20,343 nucleotides of DNA from Methanobacteriota archaeon (GCA_016212785.1 JACRDW010000125.1:1-20343); one strand, 5' to 3'; shown: positions 5,407 to 12,173, counted from the first letter of the stretch. Numbers and translations are program-made. Notes: generated by a model not told the origin, from the sequence alone.

Positions 5407-7367
5407 AGCACTACCTCAAAATATCTTAGCAGGAAGTTTAAGATTCCTCCCACCAGAAAGGCGAATGGAAATATGAATGCTGCTATTGCAAGTGCGGTTT
5501 TCAGCCCTCTTTCCTTGACCATCATGAAAAAGTTGGCTATGCAAGGTACAAATAAAGTAATCGTAACCAGGCTGACCACAATTTGAGTTGGATCCAGCAG
5601 GCCTTTCTCTGCGAGCACGAAGAGACCTGCAGCGCCGTAATCTCTGCGCAGAAATCCGACGATAAAGGCTTCGGTAGCTTTCGCAGGCAGCCCCAAAAAG
5701 CTGACCACCACAGGGCTTGCCGCAATTTCGATTATTTTTAGAAGTCCTATTCTGTCAAATACGAAGAGTAAGAAAGTACCTAAAATAAAGAGAGGCACGG
5801 CTTCCTTTACATACCACTCTACTCTTGCGAGAGTTTTGACAGCTATGTTTGAGGCCTTCGGTATGCGCAGTGGAGGAATCTCAAGAATGAAGTCAGAGGG
5901 CTCTCCGGGTATTACCTTCGAGGCGAGGTAGCCGACGAGCAGCATTACCAGAATTACCATGCCTGCCCAGATGTACGCCGCTTTGGCTGAGAGCGTACTG
6001 AGCATTCCCAGAATTACTCCAAGCTGAGCAGAGCAGGGTACTGCAAGGGCTAGAAGGAGAGTGACGATAATTCTATCTTTTTTCGTCTCCAGTATTCTCG
6101 CAGTCATCGTAGCCATCGTATCGCATCCCAGTCCGAGAACCATGGGCAGCACTGCCTTTCCATTTAAACCAATCGACTTAAAAGCTCTGTTGCTCATTAT
6201 CGCAAGCCTCGGCAGGTAGCCGGTGTCCTCGAGAAAGCCGAAGAAGATGAAAAAAGTGCCGACGATTGGAAGAACTATCGCAAGCGCATAAGTTAAAGCT
6301 GTAGTAATTAATCCGTACTCTCCTACCAGCAGTTCCTGAAGCAGCTTTATCGGAATCGTTCCAGCAAGCCTTATTGCAAAGGGATTTAAATATTTCCCAA
6401 AAATCGTGTTTTCAAAAAAGTCAACAAGCGTGCCCGCGCCAAACTCTCCAACGAACTTGTACATGAGATACAAAACGAACAAAAGAACAGGCAGCCCCCA
6501 GAATGGATGCATTGTTAGATTTCCAAGTTTTTCGGTGACGGTGCCCTTAGAAACTTCCTCTGCCCTTAATACCTGCTTCAGAATCTCTTCCGCAGCTCTC
6601 AGTCTCTGCTGGGTTATTACATAACCCATGGATTCATTATATTTAGAGCGTACTTCGTTGATTATTTTCTCAATTTCAGCAAGAATTTTTTCATCTATCC
6701 TCTCCAAGAGCCATCCCCTCAAGCTTGCGTCGCCAGCGAGCAGCATTAAAGCAAGACTTCTCTTAGATATCGCAGCGCTCGGCAGAAATCCTTCGAGCTT
6801 TCCTATAGCGGCTTCTATGGTTTCGTCATAGCTCATTCTGTAAGTGGAAAGCCTGGGTTCAGAAAGACTTCGTATAAGTTGCTCCAAACCGTATTTCTGT
6901 ACCGCAACAGTCGGAACTGCTTCGACTCCAAGAATTTGAGAAAGTTTCCCAGCATTAATAGATATTCTGCGCTCCCTCGACTCGTCAATCATGTTCAGGT
7001 CTAAAACAAAGGGAAGCCGCATTTCAGCCAGCTGGAGCGAAATCAGTAAAGCTCTTCTTAGGTTTTTTGCATCCGCAATCTGGAGCACGAGCTCGACTTT
7101 TTCATTGAGAAGTATGTCTCTGGTAACCCTTTCATCCTCGCTCATCGGAACGAGATTATTTATGCCCGGAGTGTCTATGAGCTCATACTTATTTTTATTG
7201 AGCGTTCTTATCGCCCTGACAACTTCTACCGTAGTGCCTGGATAGTTTGATACAGTTGCATAGCGCCCGCTGAGCAGACCGAATACCACGCTCTTGCCCA
7301 CGTTTGGATTACCTATGACTGCGATTTTCGGCAGATTTGAAGCTGTTCCTGTATAATGCCCGTGCAT
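5403..7367 (-). CDS. feoB: FeoB ferrous iron transporter
   Basis: 654 residues, normal for the family. FeoB imports Fe(II) through a membrane channel gated by an N-terminal G-protein domain. Seen: G1 GNPNVGKS (19-26), YPGTT switch region (42-46), G3 DTPG (65-68), G4 NMID (125-128). A helical GDI-like region follows, then HPFWGLPVLLFVLYLMYKF, which opens the membrane part. Other membrane signatures are GLGCDTMATMTARILETKKD, AVPCSAQLGV and FVPCIANFFMM, the two gate motifs with paired-Cys positions. It is the first gene of the feoB / zinc-ribbon / dtxR-feoA / dtxR / ubiD operon. Two DtxR-type palindromes lie just upstream, so iron repression is likely. GGTATACC, 25 bp before the ATG, could be the TATA box, which would make the mRNA leaderless. 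No free FeoA is present. Confidence 0.97.
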   Translation of the reverse strand: MHGHYTGTASNLPKIAVIGNPNVGKSVVFGLLSGRYATVSNYPGTTVEVVRAIRTLNKNKYELIDTPGINNLVPMSEDERVTRDILLNEKVELVLQIADAKNLRRALLISLQLAEMRLPFVLDLNMIDESRERRISINAGKLSQILGVEAVPTVAVQKYGLEQLIRSLSEPRLSTYRMSYDETIEAAIGKLEGFLPSAAISKRSLALMLLAGDASLRGWLLERIDEKILAEIEKIINEVRSKYNESMGYVITQQRLRAAEEILKQVLRAEEVSKGTVTEKLGNLTMHPFWGLPVLLFVLYLMYKFVGEFGAGTLVDFFENTIFGKYLNPFAIRLAGTIPIKLLQELLVGEYGLITTALTYALAIVLPIVGTFFIFFGFLEDTGYLPRLAIMSNRAFKSIGLNGKAVLPMVLGLGCDTMATMTARILETKKDRIIVTLLLALAVPCSAQLGVILGMLSTLSAKAAYIWAGMVILVMLLVGYLASKVIPGEPSDFILEIPPLRIPKASNIAVKTLARVEWYVKEAVPLFILGTFLLFVFDRIGLLKIIEIAASPVVVSFLGLPAKATEAFIVGFLRRDYGAAGLFVLAEKGLLDPTQIVVSLVTITLFVPCIANFFMMVKERGLKTALAIAAFIFPFAFLVGGILNFLLRYFEVVL

Positions 7368-7384
7368 TTCAATGCCCCATACAA

Positions 7385-7412
7385 TTAGGTATACCTAATT
7401 AGGTTAACCTAA
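7385..7412. promoter_or_regulatory. two abutting DtxR-type operators before feoB
   Basis: TTAGGTATACCTAA (7385-7398) and TTAGGTTAACCTAA (7399-7412) are each perfect 14-bp palindromes of the form TTAGG-4-CCTAA, side by side with no gap. The half-site TTAGG/CCTAA is that of known DtxR/IdeR boxes. They cover the likely TATA region of feoB, and the second overlaps the last codons of the MFS gene. Two dtxR genes lie in the operon they would control, so feedback is expected. Confidence 0.85.
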
Positions 7413-8591
7413 CTTCTGCAAAAATATCAGCAAAACCGCTGCAAGAAAGGCAAGCACAGCGCCGTACAAAAAAGTTGCGGACGCGCCGAGATACTGCCAC
7501 AGAGCGCCTGCAATCAAGCTCGCAGGCAGCGCTGCAATACCGAGTATGGTATGGAAAATGCCGAATGCGGTGCCCCTCGCCTCAGCCGGCACAAGGTCTG
7601 CGACATATGCTTTCTGAATTCCTTCCATGAAAGCATAGTAAATGCCGTAGAGTGCGAAGAAAAGCAGGACATGTGGCATAGTTTTTGCAAGCATAAAACC
7701 TGTGCAGGTGAAACCGAAAAGTGCGTACCCAAGAGCAATCGTATGCTTCCTTTGGATTCTGTCGGAGAGCATTCCTGCGGGCATTGCAAAGGTTGCGTAT
7801 ATCACACTGAAAAGCAGGTAGAAGATGATAATCTTCTGCTCCGGTATTCCAATCTCCTTTGCCTTCCACATAAGAAAAACATAGCTGAAGTTTGCCAGAC
7901 CGAAGATCGTCGCTATCAGCAGGAAAATCTTGAATTCTCTGCTCAGCGCTTTGAAGGTAAGCCTGAACGAAATCGCTTTTGGCTCTTTTCTTATTTCTCT
8001 GACGAAAAAAATTATCAGGAGTACTGAAAGGAAAGCAGGAATTGCAGCAATCAGGAAAATCCGCCTATAGCTGAAATAAGCTACCAGAGAAAATGCAACA
8101 GCAATTCCGAGTACTGCACCGCTCGTGTCCATCGCCCTGTGAAAACCAAAGGACTTTCCATAAAATTCTGCATCTGTTGAATCCGCTATGAGCGCATCCC
8201 TCGGAGAAGTTCTCAGACCTTTGCCGACCCTGTCTACAAATCTCACAGCAAGCACTTGAAGCCATGTTGCAGCAAGTGCAAAGAAAACCTTGGAAGCCGC
8301 ACTCAAACCATAGCCGCCTGTTACGAAAATCTTTCTCCTGCCGACTTTGTCAGAATACCAGCCTGAATAAACCTTCAATAAGCTGGCAGTGCTCTCAGCT
8401 ATTCCCTCTATCAATCCCACGGCCGCAGGCACAATGCCGAGGCTCAAATAGAAGAAGGGCAGCACCGCAAAAATCATTTCAGAACTCACGTCTGCCAGGA
8501 AGCTTGCCGCTCCGAGCACTAGTACCGTGGTGCTCATTCCTTTGAAAATGCCGCTTTGAATTCTGTCCTGCTGATTTTTCAAACTATGCAC
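7404..8591 (-). CDS. MFS transporter, probable efflux permease
   Basis: 395 residues with about 12 hydrophobic segments. MFS motif A is GWYSDKVGRRK (77-87), followed by RFVDRVGKGLRTSPRD (117-132), typical of a group of archaeal and bacterial exporters annotated as drug or unknown-substrate permeases. The motif A copy between helices 8 and 9 is GMLSDRIQRKH. It follows padR and a methyltransferase gene, overlapping the latter by 8 nt if the GTG at 8591 is used. A TTG at 8582 has GGTGA nine bases upstream, and an ATG at 8537 is also possible, so the start is uncertain. Context (PadR control) favours efflux of a toxic or signalling compound. Substrate unknown. The 3' end overlaps the feoB operator. 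Confidence 0.88.
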   Translation of the reverse strand: MHSLKNQQDRIQSGIFKGMSTTVLVLGAASFLADVSSEMIFAVLPFFYLSLGIVPAAVGLIEGIAESTASLLKVYSGWYSDKVGRRKIFVTGGYGLSAASKVFFALAATWLQVLAVRFVDRVGKGLRTSPRDALIADSTDAEFYGKSFGFHRAMDTSGAVLGIAVAFSLVAYFSYRRIFLIAAIPAFLSVLLIIFFVREIRKEPKAISFRLTFKALSREFKIFLLIATIFGLANFSYVFLMWKAKEIGIPEQKIIIFYLLFSVIYATFAMPAGMLSDRIQRKHTIALGYALFGFTCTGFMLAKTMPHVLLFFALYGIYYAFMEGIQKAYVADLVPAEARGTAFGIFHTILGIAALPASLIAGALWQYLGASATFLYGAVLAFLAAVLLIFLQKLG

Positions 8592-9192
8592 TCACCTTTT
8601 TCCCATAAATCAGCCTAATGAAGCTATGCGACTCTTCTACAGCCGAAATACCAAAAGTCTTAGCAGTGTCCTCAAGCTGCTCGTCCAGTAGTGCGAGCGC
8701 ATGTTTTGGCTCAAATATTCTCAGGAAGAGATACAGGAGATACCTTGCCAGGAAATTTTTTGGTTTTTCATAATCAATGAGCACTATTCTTCCGTCTCTT
8801 TTCAGCACCCGCGCTATTTCTGCCAGAGCTCTACTCCGCATTTCTCCCGGCATTTCATGCAGACCAAAAGAGACTATGATAACGTCCAGAGAATCGCTCT
8901 CAAATGGTATTTTCTGGGCGTCCGCTTCTATAAACAGTATATTAGCTAAATTTCCTGCTTTTTTCCCTGCTTTTCTGAGCATGTGCCGCGAAATGTCCAG
9001 CCCGTAAATTTGGGATTCTGGAAATTTTTTCGCAATCAGAAGAGCAATTGCACCAGTGCCGGTGCACAAATCTAGGATTTTCCTACCATCTATTTTTTCG
9101 ATCACCTTGTTCCTGAATTTCTTTACCTGCGGGAAAATCTCTAAGACATCATAGTAGTTCATAGCGCTTCTATTCCATAACTTCTTCCACAA
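8584..9192 (-). CDS. class I SAM-dependent methyltransferase, UbiE-like
   Basis: About 200 residues with a Rossmann methyltransferase core: motif I ILDLCTGTGAIAL (39-51), acidic ribose-binding YGLDISRHML (63-72), motif II EADAQKIPFE (89-98), and VIIVSFGLHEMPGEMR (104-119), then LKRDGRIVLIDYE. The Cys in DLCTGTG and the FGLHEM loop resemble UbiE/MenG-type and small-molecule methyltransferases. The start is uncertain: the TTG at 9192 keeps the conserved-looking WNRSAMNYYDV but overlaps padR by 23 nt; the ATG at 9162 (192 residues) lies 7 nt after the padR stop. It is in a likely operon padR / methyltransferase / MFS. Possible roles are methylation of an exported compound or demethylmenaquinone methylation. 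The operon favours the first. Confidence 0.85.
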   Translation of the reverse strand: MWKKLWNRSAMNYYDVLEIFPQVKKFRNKVIEKIDGRKILDLCTGTGAIALLIAKKFPESQIYGLDISRHMLRKAGKKAGNLANILFIEADAQKIPFESDSLDVIIVSFGLHEMPGEMRSRALAEIARVLKRDGRIVLIDYEKPKNFLARYLLYLFLRIFEPKHALALLDEQLEDTAKTFGISAVEESHSFIRLIYGKKVSA

Positions 9193-9466
9193 GTTCTCTT
9201 AGTCTCTCTCGAGATTTTTTAAGAACACTAATCCCTTTTTTTGTCGCCTTGTAGTATCTTCTTCGCTTGCCATGAATCACGAGCATCCTGCTCTTTAGGT
9301 AGCCATCGCGCTCCAACGCATGCAGCGTTGGGTATAGCGTTCCGGGACTTACAGCATAACCGTGCCTTTTGAGTTCTTTGATAATCTCTATGCCGCAAAT
9401 CCCGCCCTTGCTTGCGTGGTATAAAGTATGAATTTTTATAAAGCCGAGGAAAAATTCCCGAATCAT
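9170..9466 (-). CDS. PadR-family transcriptional regulator
   Basis: 98 residues, the short PadR form. A winged helix has GGICGIEIIKELKRHGYAVS then PGTLYPTLHALERDGYLKSR, the diagnostic PadR block with the recognition helix around GTLYPTL. The wing is VIHGKRRRYYKATKKG, followed by a C-terminal dimer helix. PadR proteins repress nearby transporter or detoxification genes and respond to small ligands. It is the first gene before the methyltransferase and MFS genes. Between its TATA box and ATG lie repeated GATATCG motifs, probably its own operator. The ATG at 9466 starts immediately beside these repeats, giving a very short leader. Confidence 0.93.
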   Translation of the reverse strand: MIREFFLGFIKIHTLYHASKGGICGIEIIKELKRHGYAVSPGTLYPTLHALERDGYLKSRMLVIHGKRRRYYKATKKGISVLKKSRERLRELVEEVME

Positions 9467-9493
9467 GATATCGCAATCCGATATCGATATACG
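9467..9493. promoter_or_regulatory. probable PadR operator (repeated GATATCG)
   Basis: GATATCG occurs at 9467-9473 and 9480-9486, with a third near copy GATATACG at 9486-9493. CGATATCG (9479-9486) and ATATCGATAT (9481-9490) are perfect overlapping palindromes. The block lies between the padR TATA box and its start codon, across the expected transcription start. Confidence 0.55.
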
Positions 9494-9498
9494 ATTTC

Positions 9499-9508
9499 AA
9501 TATATAAA
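9499..9508 (-). promoter_or_regulatory. TATA box of padR
   Basis: On the minus strand this reads TTTATATATT. Its centre is about 37 nt from the padR ATG, so transcription should begin near 9478, inside the GATATCG block. Confidence 0.55.
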
Positions 9509-9530
9509 CTTTTTGTTATCCAAGCGTAAA

Positions 9531-9538
9531 ATTATAAA
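9531..9538 (+). promoter_or_regulatory. TATA box of tRNA-Cys (and possibly cysS)
   Basis: ATTATAAA with a purine-rich element before it (GCGTAAA) lies about 31 bp ahead of the tRNA 5' end. Transcription would start near 9560. It is the only convincing TATA box before cysS, since 9637-9739 contains none. Confidence 0.5.
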
Positions 9539-9565
9539 CTAGCCGTCACCCATATATGTTGGTAA

Positions 9566-9636
9566 GCCGGGGTGACAGAGCGGTTATGTGGCGGACTGCA
9601 GATCCGCATATGAGGGTTCGACTCCCTCCTCCGGCC
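9566..9636 (+). tRNA. tRNA-Cys (anticodon GCA)
   Basis: 71 nt fold as a cloverleaf. The acceptor GCCGGGG (9566-9572) pairs with CTCCGGC (9629-9635) with one G-U. U8 is present. The D stem is ACA/TGT plus a G-A pair, with GG in the loop. The anticodon stem GCGGA/TCCGC (9591-9595/9603-9607) carries loop CTGCAGA with GCA at 9598-9600. The variable loop is 4 nt. The T stem GAGGG/CCCTC has loop TTCGACT. CCA is not encoded. There is no intron. The discriminator base (9636) is C, whereas tRNA-Cys almost always has U73, the main CysRS identity base. The gene sits 115 nt before the cysS start codon. Confidence 0.95.
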
Positions 9637-9638
9637 TT

Positions 9639-9740
9639 TCTCAGCACTTCACCAGTGATAGCTGGGCGCAATACCCTTGCGCTTGCTCACGCAAGCAAGC
9701 TTTCCACAATAGCAGGTACGAATGATGCCTTGTGCTGAGA
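9639..9740 (+). promoter_or_regulatory. structured leader between tRNA-Cys and cysS
   Basis: TCTCAGCAC (9639-9647) is perfectly complementary to GTGCTGAGA (9732-9740), closing an 84-nt domain. Inside are GCGCAA-TACCC-TTGCGC (9666-9682) and GCTTGC-TCAC-GCAAGC (9681-9696), two 6-bp hairpins that share two bases and so exclude each other, plus a weaker 5-bp hairpin (9714-9730). The 3' strand of the long stem runs into the cysS ribosome site AGGTGG (9740-9745). Regulation or RNA processing is inference; no known riboswitch class was recognised. Confidence 0.4.
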
Positions 9741-9751
9741 GGTGGATTAAA

Positions 9752-11182
9752 ATGCTGAGAATTTACAATACTCTGACCAGAAGAAAGGAAAAGTTTGTTC
9801 CGAGAGAGGGGAAGAAAGTTGGAATGTATGTCTGCGGACCCACGGTATACGACTACCCGCACATAGGTCATGCCCGGACTTACGTAGCCTTCGACATTAT
9901 AGTGCGCTACCTGCGCTTCAAAGACTATGACGTGAAATACGTTGTTAACATAACAAACGTTGACGACAAGATAATCAAAAGAGCAAACGAAGCAGGCGAA
10001 GAACCCCTGAAGCTTGCAGATAGGTTTGAAAAAATATTTTTCGAGGACATGCAAGCGCTGGGCATCGAAAAAGCAGACGCATATCCAAGGGTTACAGAGC
10101 ACATACCGGAGATAGTAGCTTTGGTGCGGAAACTGATTGAGAACGGCTGTGCGTACGAGATAGAAGGCGATGTCTACTACTCGGTTGAAAAAGTCGGAAA
10201 ATACGGAGCGCTGTCCCGCCAGAGTCTGAAAGAAATGATGGCAGGTGCGAGGATAGAGGTAGACGAGAGGAAGAGGTATCCGATGGACTTTGCGCTTTGG
10301 AAAAAAGCAAAACCAGGGGAACCCTCCTGGCAGTCGCCGTGGGGAAGAGGAAGACCCGGCTGGCACATTGAGTGCTCTGCGATGTTGATGAAGCACCTCG
10401 GGGAGCAGTTCGACATTCACGGCGGAGCAGTCGACCTGATTTCCCCTCACCATGAAAATGAAATATTGCAGAGCGAGGGCGCAACCGGAAAAAAGCCTTT
10501 CGTGAAGTACTGGCTGCACACCGGCTTCTTGAAAGTCGAGGGAGAAAAAATGTCCAAGTCTCTCGGAAATTTCATAACAGTGCGAGAGCTGCTGCAAAAA
10601 TATGATTCGAATTCATTCAGATTTTTAGTAGTCTCAGCGCACTACAGAAGCCCAATAGACTTCAGCTATGGGAGCCTTGAAAAATCAAAGAAGAGCTTGG
10701 AGAGACTCCTAAACACTGCCGAATTTGTAAAAACGTTCAAGGAAGGACAATCGAATTTAGGAAATCTTCTCAAAAAGGCGAGAAAGGAATTTGAGGCAGC
10801 GATGGACGACGATTTCAACACACCCCAAGCACTCGCCGCACTGTTTGACTTTTCCAAGGAAGTGCGTAAGCTGAAATGCGGAAGCAGGGAAGTGGTTGCA
10901 CAGACCTCGGACTTTTTAAAAAGTGCTCTGAACATATTCGGCATTTTGGTGCGGGAGAAAGAAATTCCGGGAGAGGCGAAGCGGAAGCTGACAGAGGTTG
11001 CGAAAAAATTTGGAATAAGAGTAGAAGGCGAGGTAATAGAGTCGATAGTCAAGGCAAGGGAAGAACTCCGGAAGAAAAAAGACTACAAAACTTCTGACGA
11101 GATAAGGGCAGAGCTGCAAAAGATAGGAATTCTGCTCGAGAACGAGGAAGAGAAAACGGTATGGAAAATTATTTCCCTCTGA
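9752..11182 (+). CDS. cysS: cysteinyl-tRNA synthetase
   Basis: 476 residues, a class I aminoacyl-tRNA synthetase that charges tRNA-Cys. HIGH motif is HIGH (37-40) in YVCGPTVYDYPHIGHARTYV. The zinc ligands appear to be Cys28, Cys208 (GWHIECSAM), and His233 and Glu237 in SPHHENE. KMSKS is at 266-270. The C-terminal helical anticodon region follows, including DDDFNTPQALAALFD. The ATG at 9752 was chosen because AGGTGG lies six bases upstream and MLRIYNTLTRRKEKF is the usual CysRS start. Two in-frame ATGs at 9722 and 9725 fall inside the structured leader. The tRNA-Cys gene is directly upstream. The last 14 nt overlap the end of the convergent CBS-ParB gene. Its presence shows direct charging of Cys and not only the SepRS/SepCysS route. 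Confidence 0.97.
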   Translation: MLRIYNTLTRRKEKFVPREGKKVGMYVCGPTVYDYPHIGHARTYVAFDIIVRYLRFKDYDVKYVVNITNVDDKIIKRANEAGEEPLKLADRFEKIFFEDMQALGIEKADAYPRVTEHIPEIVALVRKLIENGCAYEIEGDVYYSVEKVGKYGALSRQSLKEMMAGARIEVDERKRYPMDFALWKKAKPGEPSWQSPWGRGRPGWHIECSAMLMKHLGEQFDIHGGAVDLISPHHENEILQSEGATGKKPFVKYWLHTGFLKVEGEKMSKSLGNFITVRELLQKYDSNSFRFLVVSAHYRSPIDFSYGSLEKSKKSLERLLNTAEFVKTFKEGQSNLGNLLKKARKEFEAAMDDDFNTPQALAALFDFSKEVRKLKCGSREVVAQTSDFLKSALNIFGILVREKEIPGEAKRKLTEVAKKFGIRVEGEVIESIVKAREELRKKKDYKTSDEIRAELQKIGILLENEEEKTVWKIISL

Positions 11183-11945
11183 TGATTTCTGTTATTCCTC
11201 TCTCAGCATCTTCCCCTATTTTAATGTCCTCTACAGATTTCAGCCCCATTGCTCTGGAGGTTTTTTCCATGCCGAGCTCTATGTCCTTGCTCAGGACTAT
11301 CACATATGCCGAAATTTCTTTCATGCCTATTTTCATCGCAGCCAATACTCTATGATGTCCATCCACGAGTACCATCCTCTCCCCGGATTTTATGACAACT
11401 ATGGGTTCCGCCAGGCCGCGTTTCAGCTCGTACTCCCTGCCACGGAACTCGTCTGGCAGTATCCTGTTCTGCGTGGGCATTAGCTCTGAAATTTTAACAT
11501 TTGTCAGTCTGACTATGGTCTTTAAGGAGTAGAGCTTCTCCAGAGATTCGATAAGCTTCTTGATTTTCTCAGGGGTTACCCTTTCTATGTGAGAGCGAAT
11601 AACGTCCGCATTCGTGATTATTCCGATGAGCTTTTTGTTTTCGTCCACAACCGGGAGCCTGGAAAAACCGCTGCGGAACATTACTCTCGCAGCGTCTATC
11701 AGATTCGTTTCGGGGAACGTAACCACCACTTCCTTTGACATGACCTCTCTGACCTTCTTGCCCCCTCTGCGCAGTATTATATCCCTGCTCGTTACTATTC
11801 CGATGAGATTTCCGCCCTCCACTACCGGAAAGCCGTCGTGAGCGGTCTCTCGCATTATTTTGAGAATTTCCTCAATCGTCTGCTCCGGACTAACTATGAT
11901 AACGTTGGGAGACATGTAGTTCTTTACCTTTACTTCCTGCGCCAT
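11169..11945 (-). CDS. CBS-pair protein with C-terminal ParB/SerK-like domain
   Basis: 258 residues. Two CBS domains come first: about 8-60, with MSPNVIIVSPEQTIEEIL and GFPVVEGGNLIGIVTSRDI; and about 66-120, with SRLPVVDENKKLIGIITNAD. CBS pairs usually bind adenosine ligands. After a helical linker comes a ParB/sulfiredoxin-like domain (about 147-225) with MPTQNRILPDE, a PIVVIKSGERM strand, LVDGHHRVLAAMKIG (DGHHR 195-199) and AYVIVL. The DGHHR motif and fold occur in the archaeal ADP-dependent free serine kinase SerK, which makes O-phosphoserine for cysteine synthesis, and in ParB-type proteins. From memory of SerK, its key Glu30 would align with Gln159 here, so kinase activity is doubtful. 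It is the last gene of the tldD operon, overlaps the MJ1316-domain gene by 16 nt and runs into cysS tail to tail. Confidence 0.85.
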   Translation of the reverse strand: MAQEVKVKNYMSPNVIIVSPEQTIEEILKIMRETAHDGFPVVEGGNLIGIVTSRDIILRRGGKKVREVMSKEVVVTFPETNLIDAARVMFRSGFSRLPVVDENKKLIGIITNADVIRSHIERVTPEKIKKLIESLEKLYSLKTIVRLTNVKISELMPTQNRILPDEFRGREYELKRGLAEPIVVIKSGERMVLVDGHHRVLAAMKIGMKEISAYVIVLSKDIELGMEKTSRAMGLKSVEDIKIGEDAERGITEIIRGK

Positions 11946-12169
11946 AGAACCTCGCTGCCTATTCTGATTTCTCTTATCCTGTGATATGGTATTCTCGTCT
12001 CAATATTATTTCTTTCTATTACAAAAAAGGAGCTCTCGAATTTTATTATGCTTTTGGCTTGAATGCTCATAACGTCGCCGGGAGCGCCCCTGTGCACATA
12101 AACAATTTCGACTCCCTGTATAGACTTCTTCGGATGCCACCTCAGCTCGTCCAGGAAGCGCTTAGCCAT
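11930..12169 (-). CDS. MJ1316/DUF504 (UPF0248) RNA-end-recognition domain protein
   Basis: 79 residues, a single-domain protein. Hallmarks: LRWHPKKSIQGVEIVYVHRG (9-28), APGDVMSI, then IPYHRIREIRIGSEVLW (60-76). This family (PF04457) is proposed to recognise RNA with cyclic phosphate ends and is also fused to RNA-processing enzymes in other organisms; direct biochemical proof is limited. The start is supported by GGAGTG before the ATG at 12169, 4 nt after the MBL gene stop. It overlaps the following CBS-ParB gene by 16 nt. The N-terminal MAKRFLDELRWHP is the normal family beginning, so it looks intact. Confidence 0.88.
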   Translation of the reverse strand: MAKRFLDELRWHPKKSIQGVEIVYVHRGAPGDVMSIQAKSIIKFESSFFVIERNNIETRIPYHRIREIRIGSEVLWRRK

Positions 12170-12173
12170 GTTT

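Noticed and set aside
9566..9636. tRNA-Cys as an integration site for a mobile element
   Set aside because: No second copy of the tRNA 3' end and no integrase were seen in the window.
9650..9740. C/D-box small RNA in the cysS leader (GTGATAG, ATGATG, CTGA)
   Set aside because: The boxes are imperfect (no proper RTGATGA) and the guide space before CTGA is too short.
9722..9754. Start of cysS at the ATG at 9722 or 9725
   Set aside because: These ATGs lie upstream of the AGGTGG ribosome site and would add ten non-homologous residues; the ATG at 9752 is correctly spaced.
9641..10597. Long minus-strand open frame (318 codons) across the tRNA-Cys and cysS
   Set aside because: It is antisense to cysS with clear HIGH, KMSKS and zinc motifs, runs over the tRNA, and its product has no recognisable domain.
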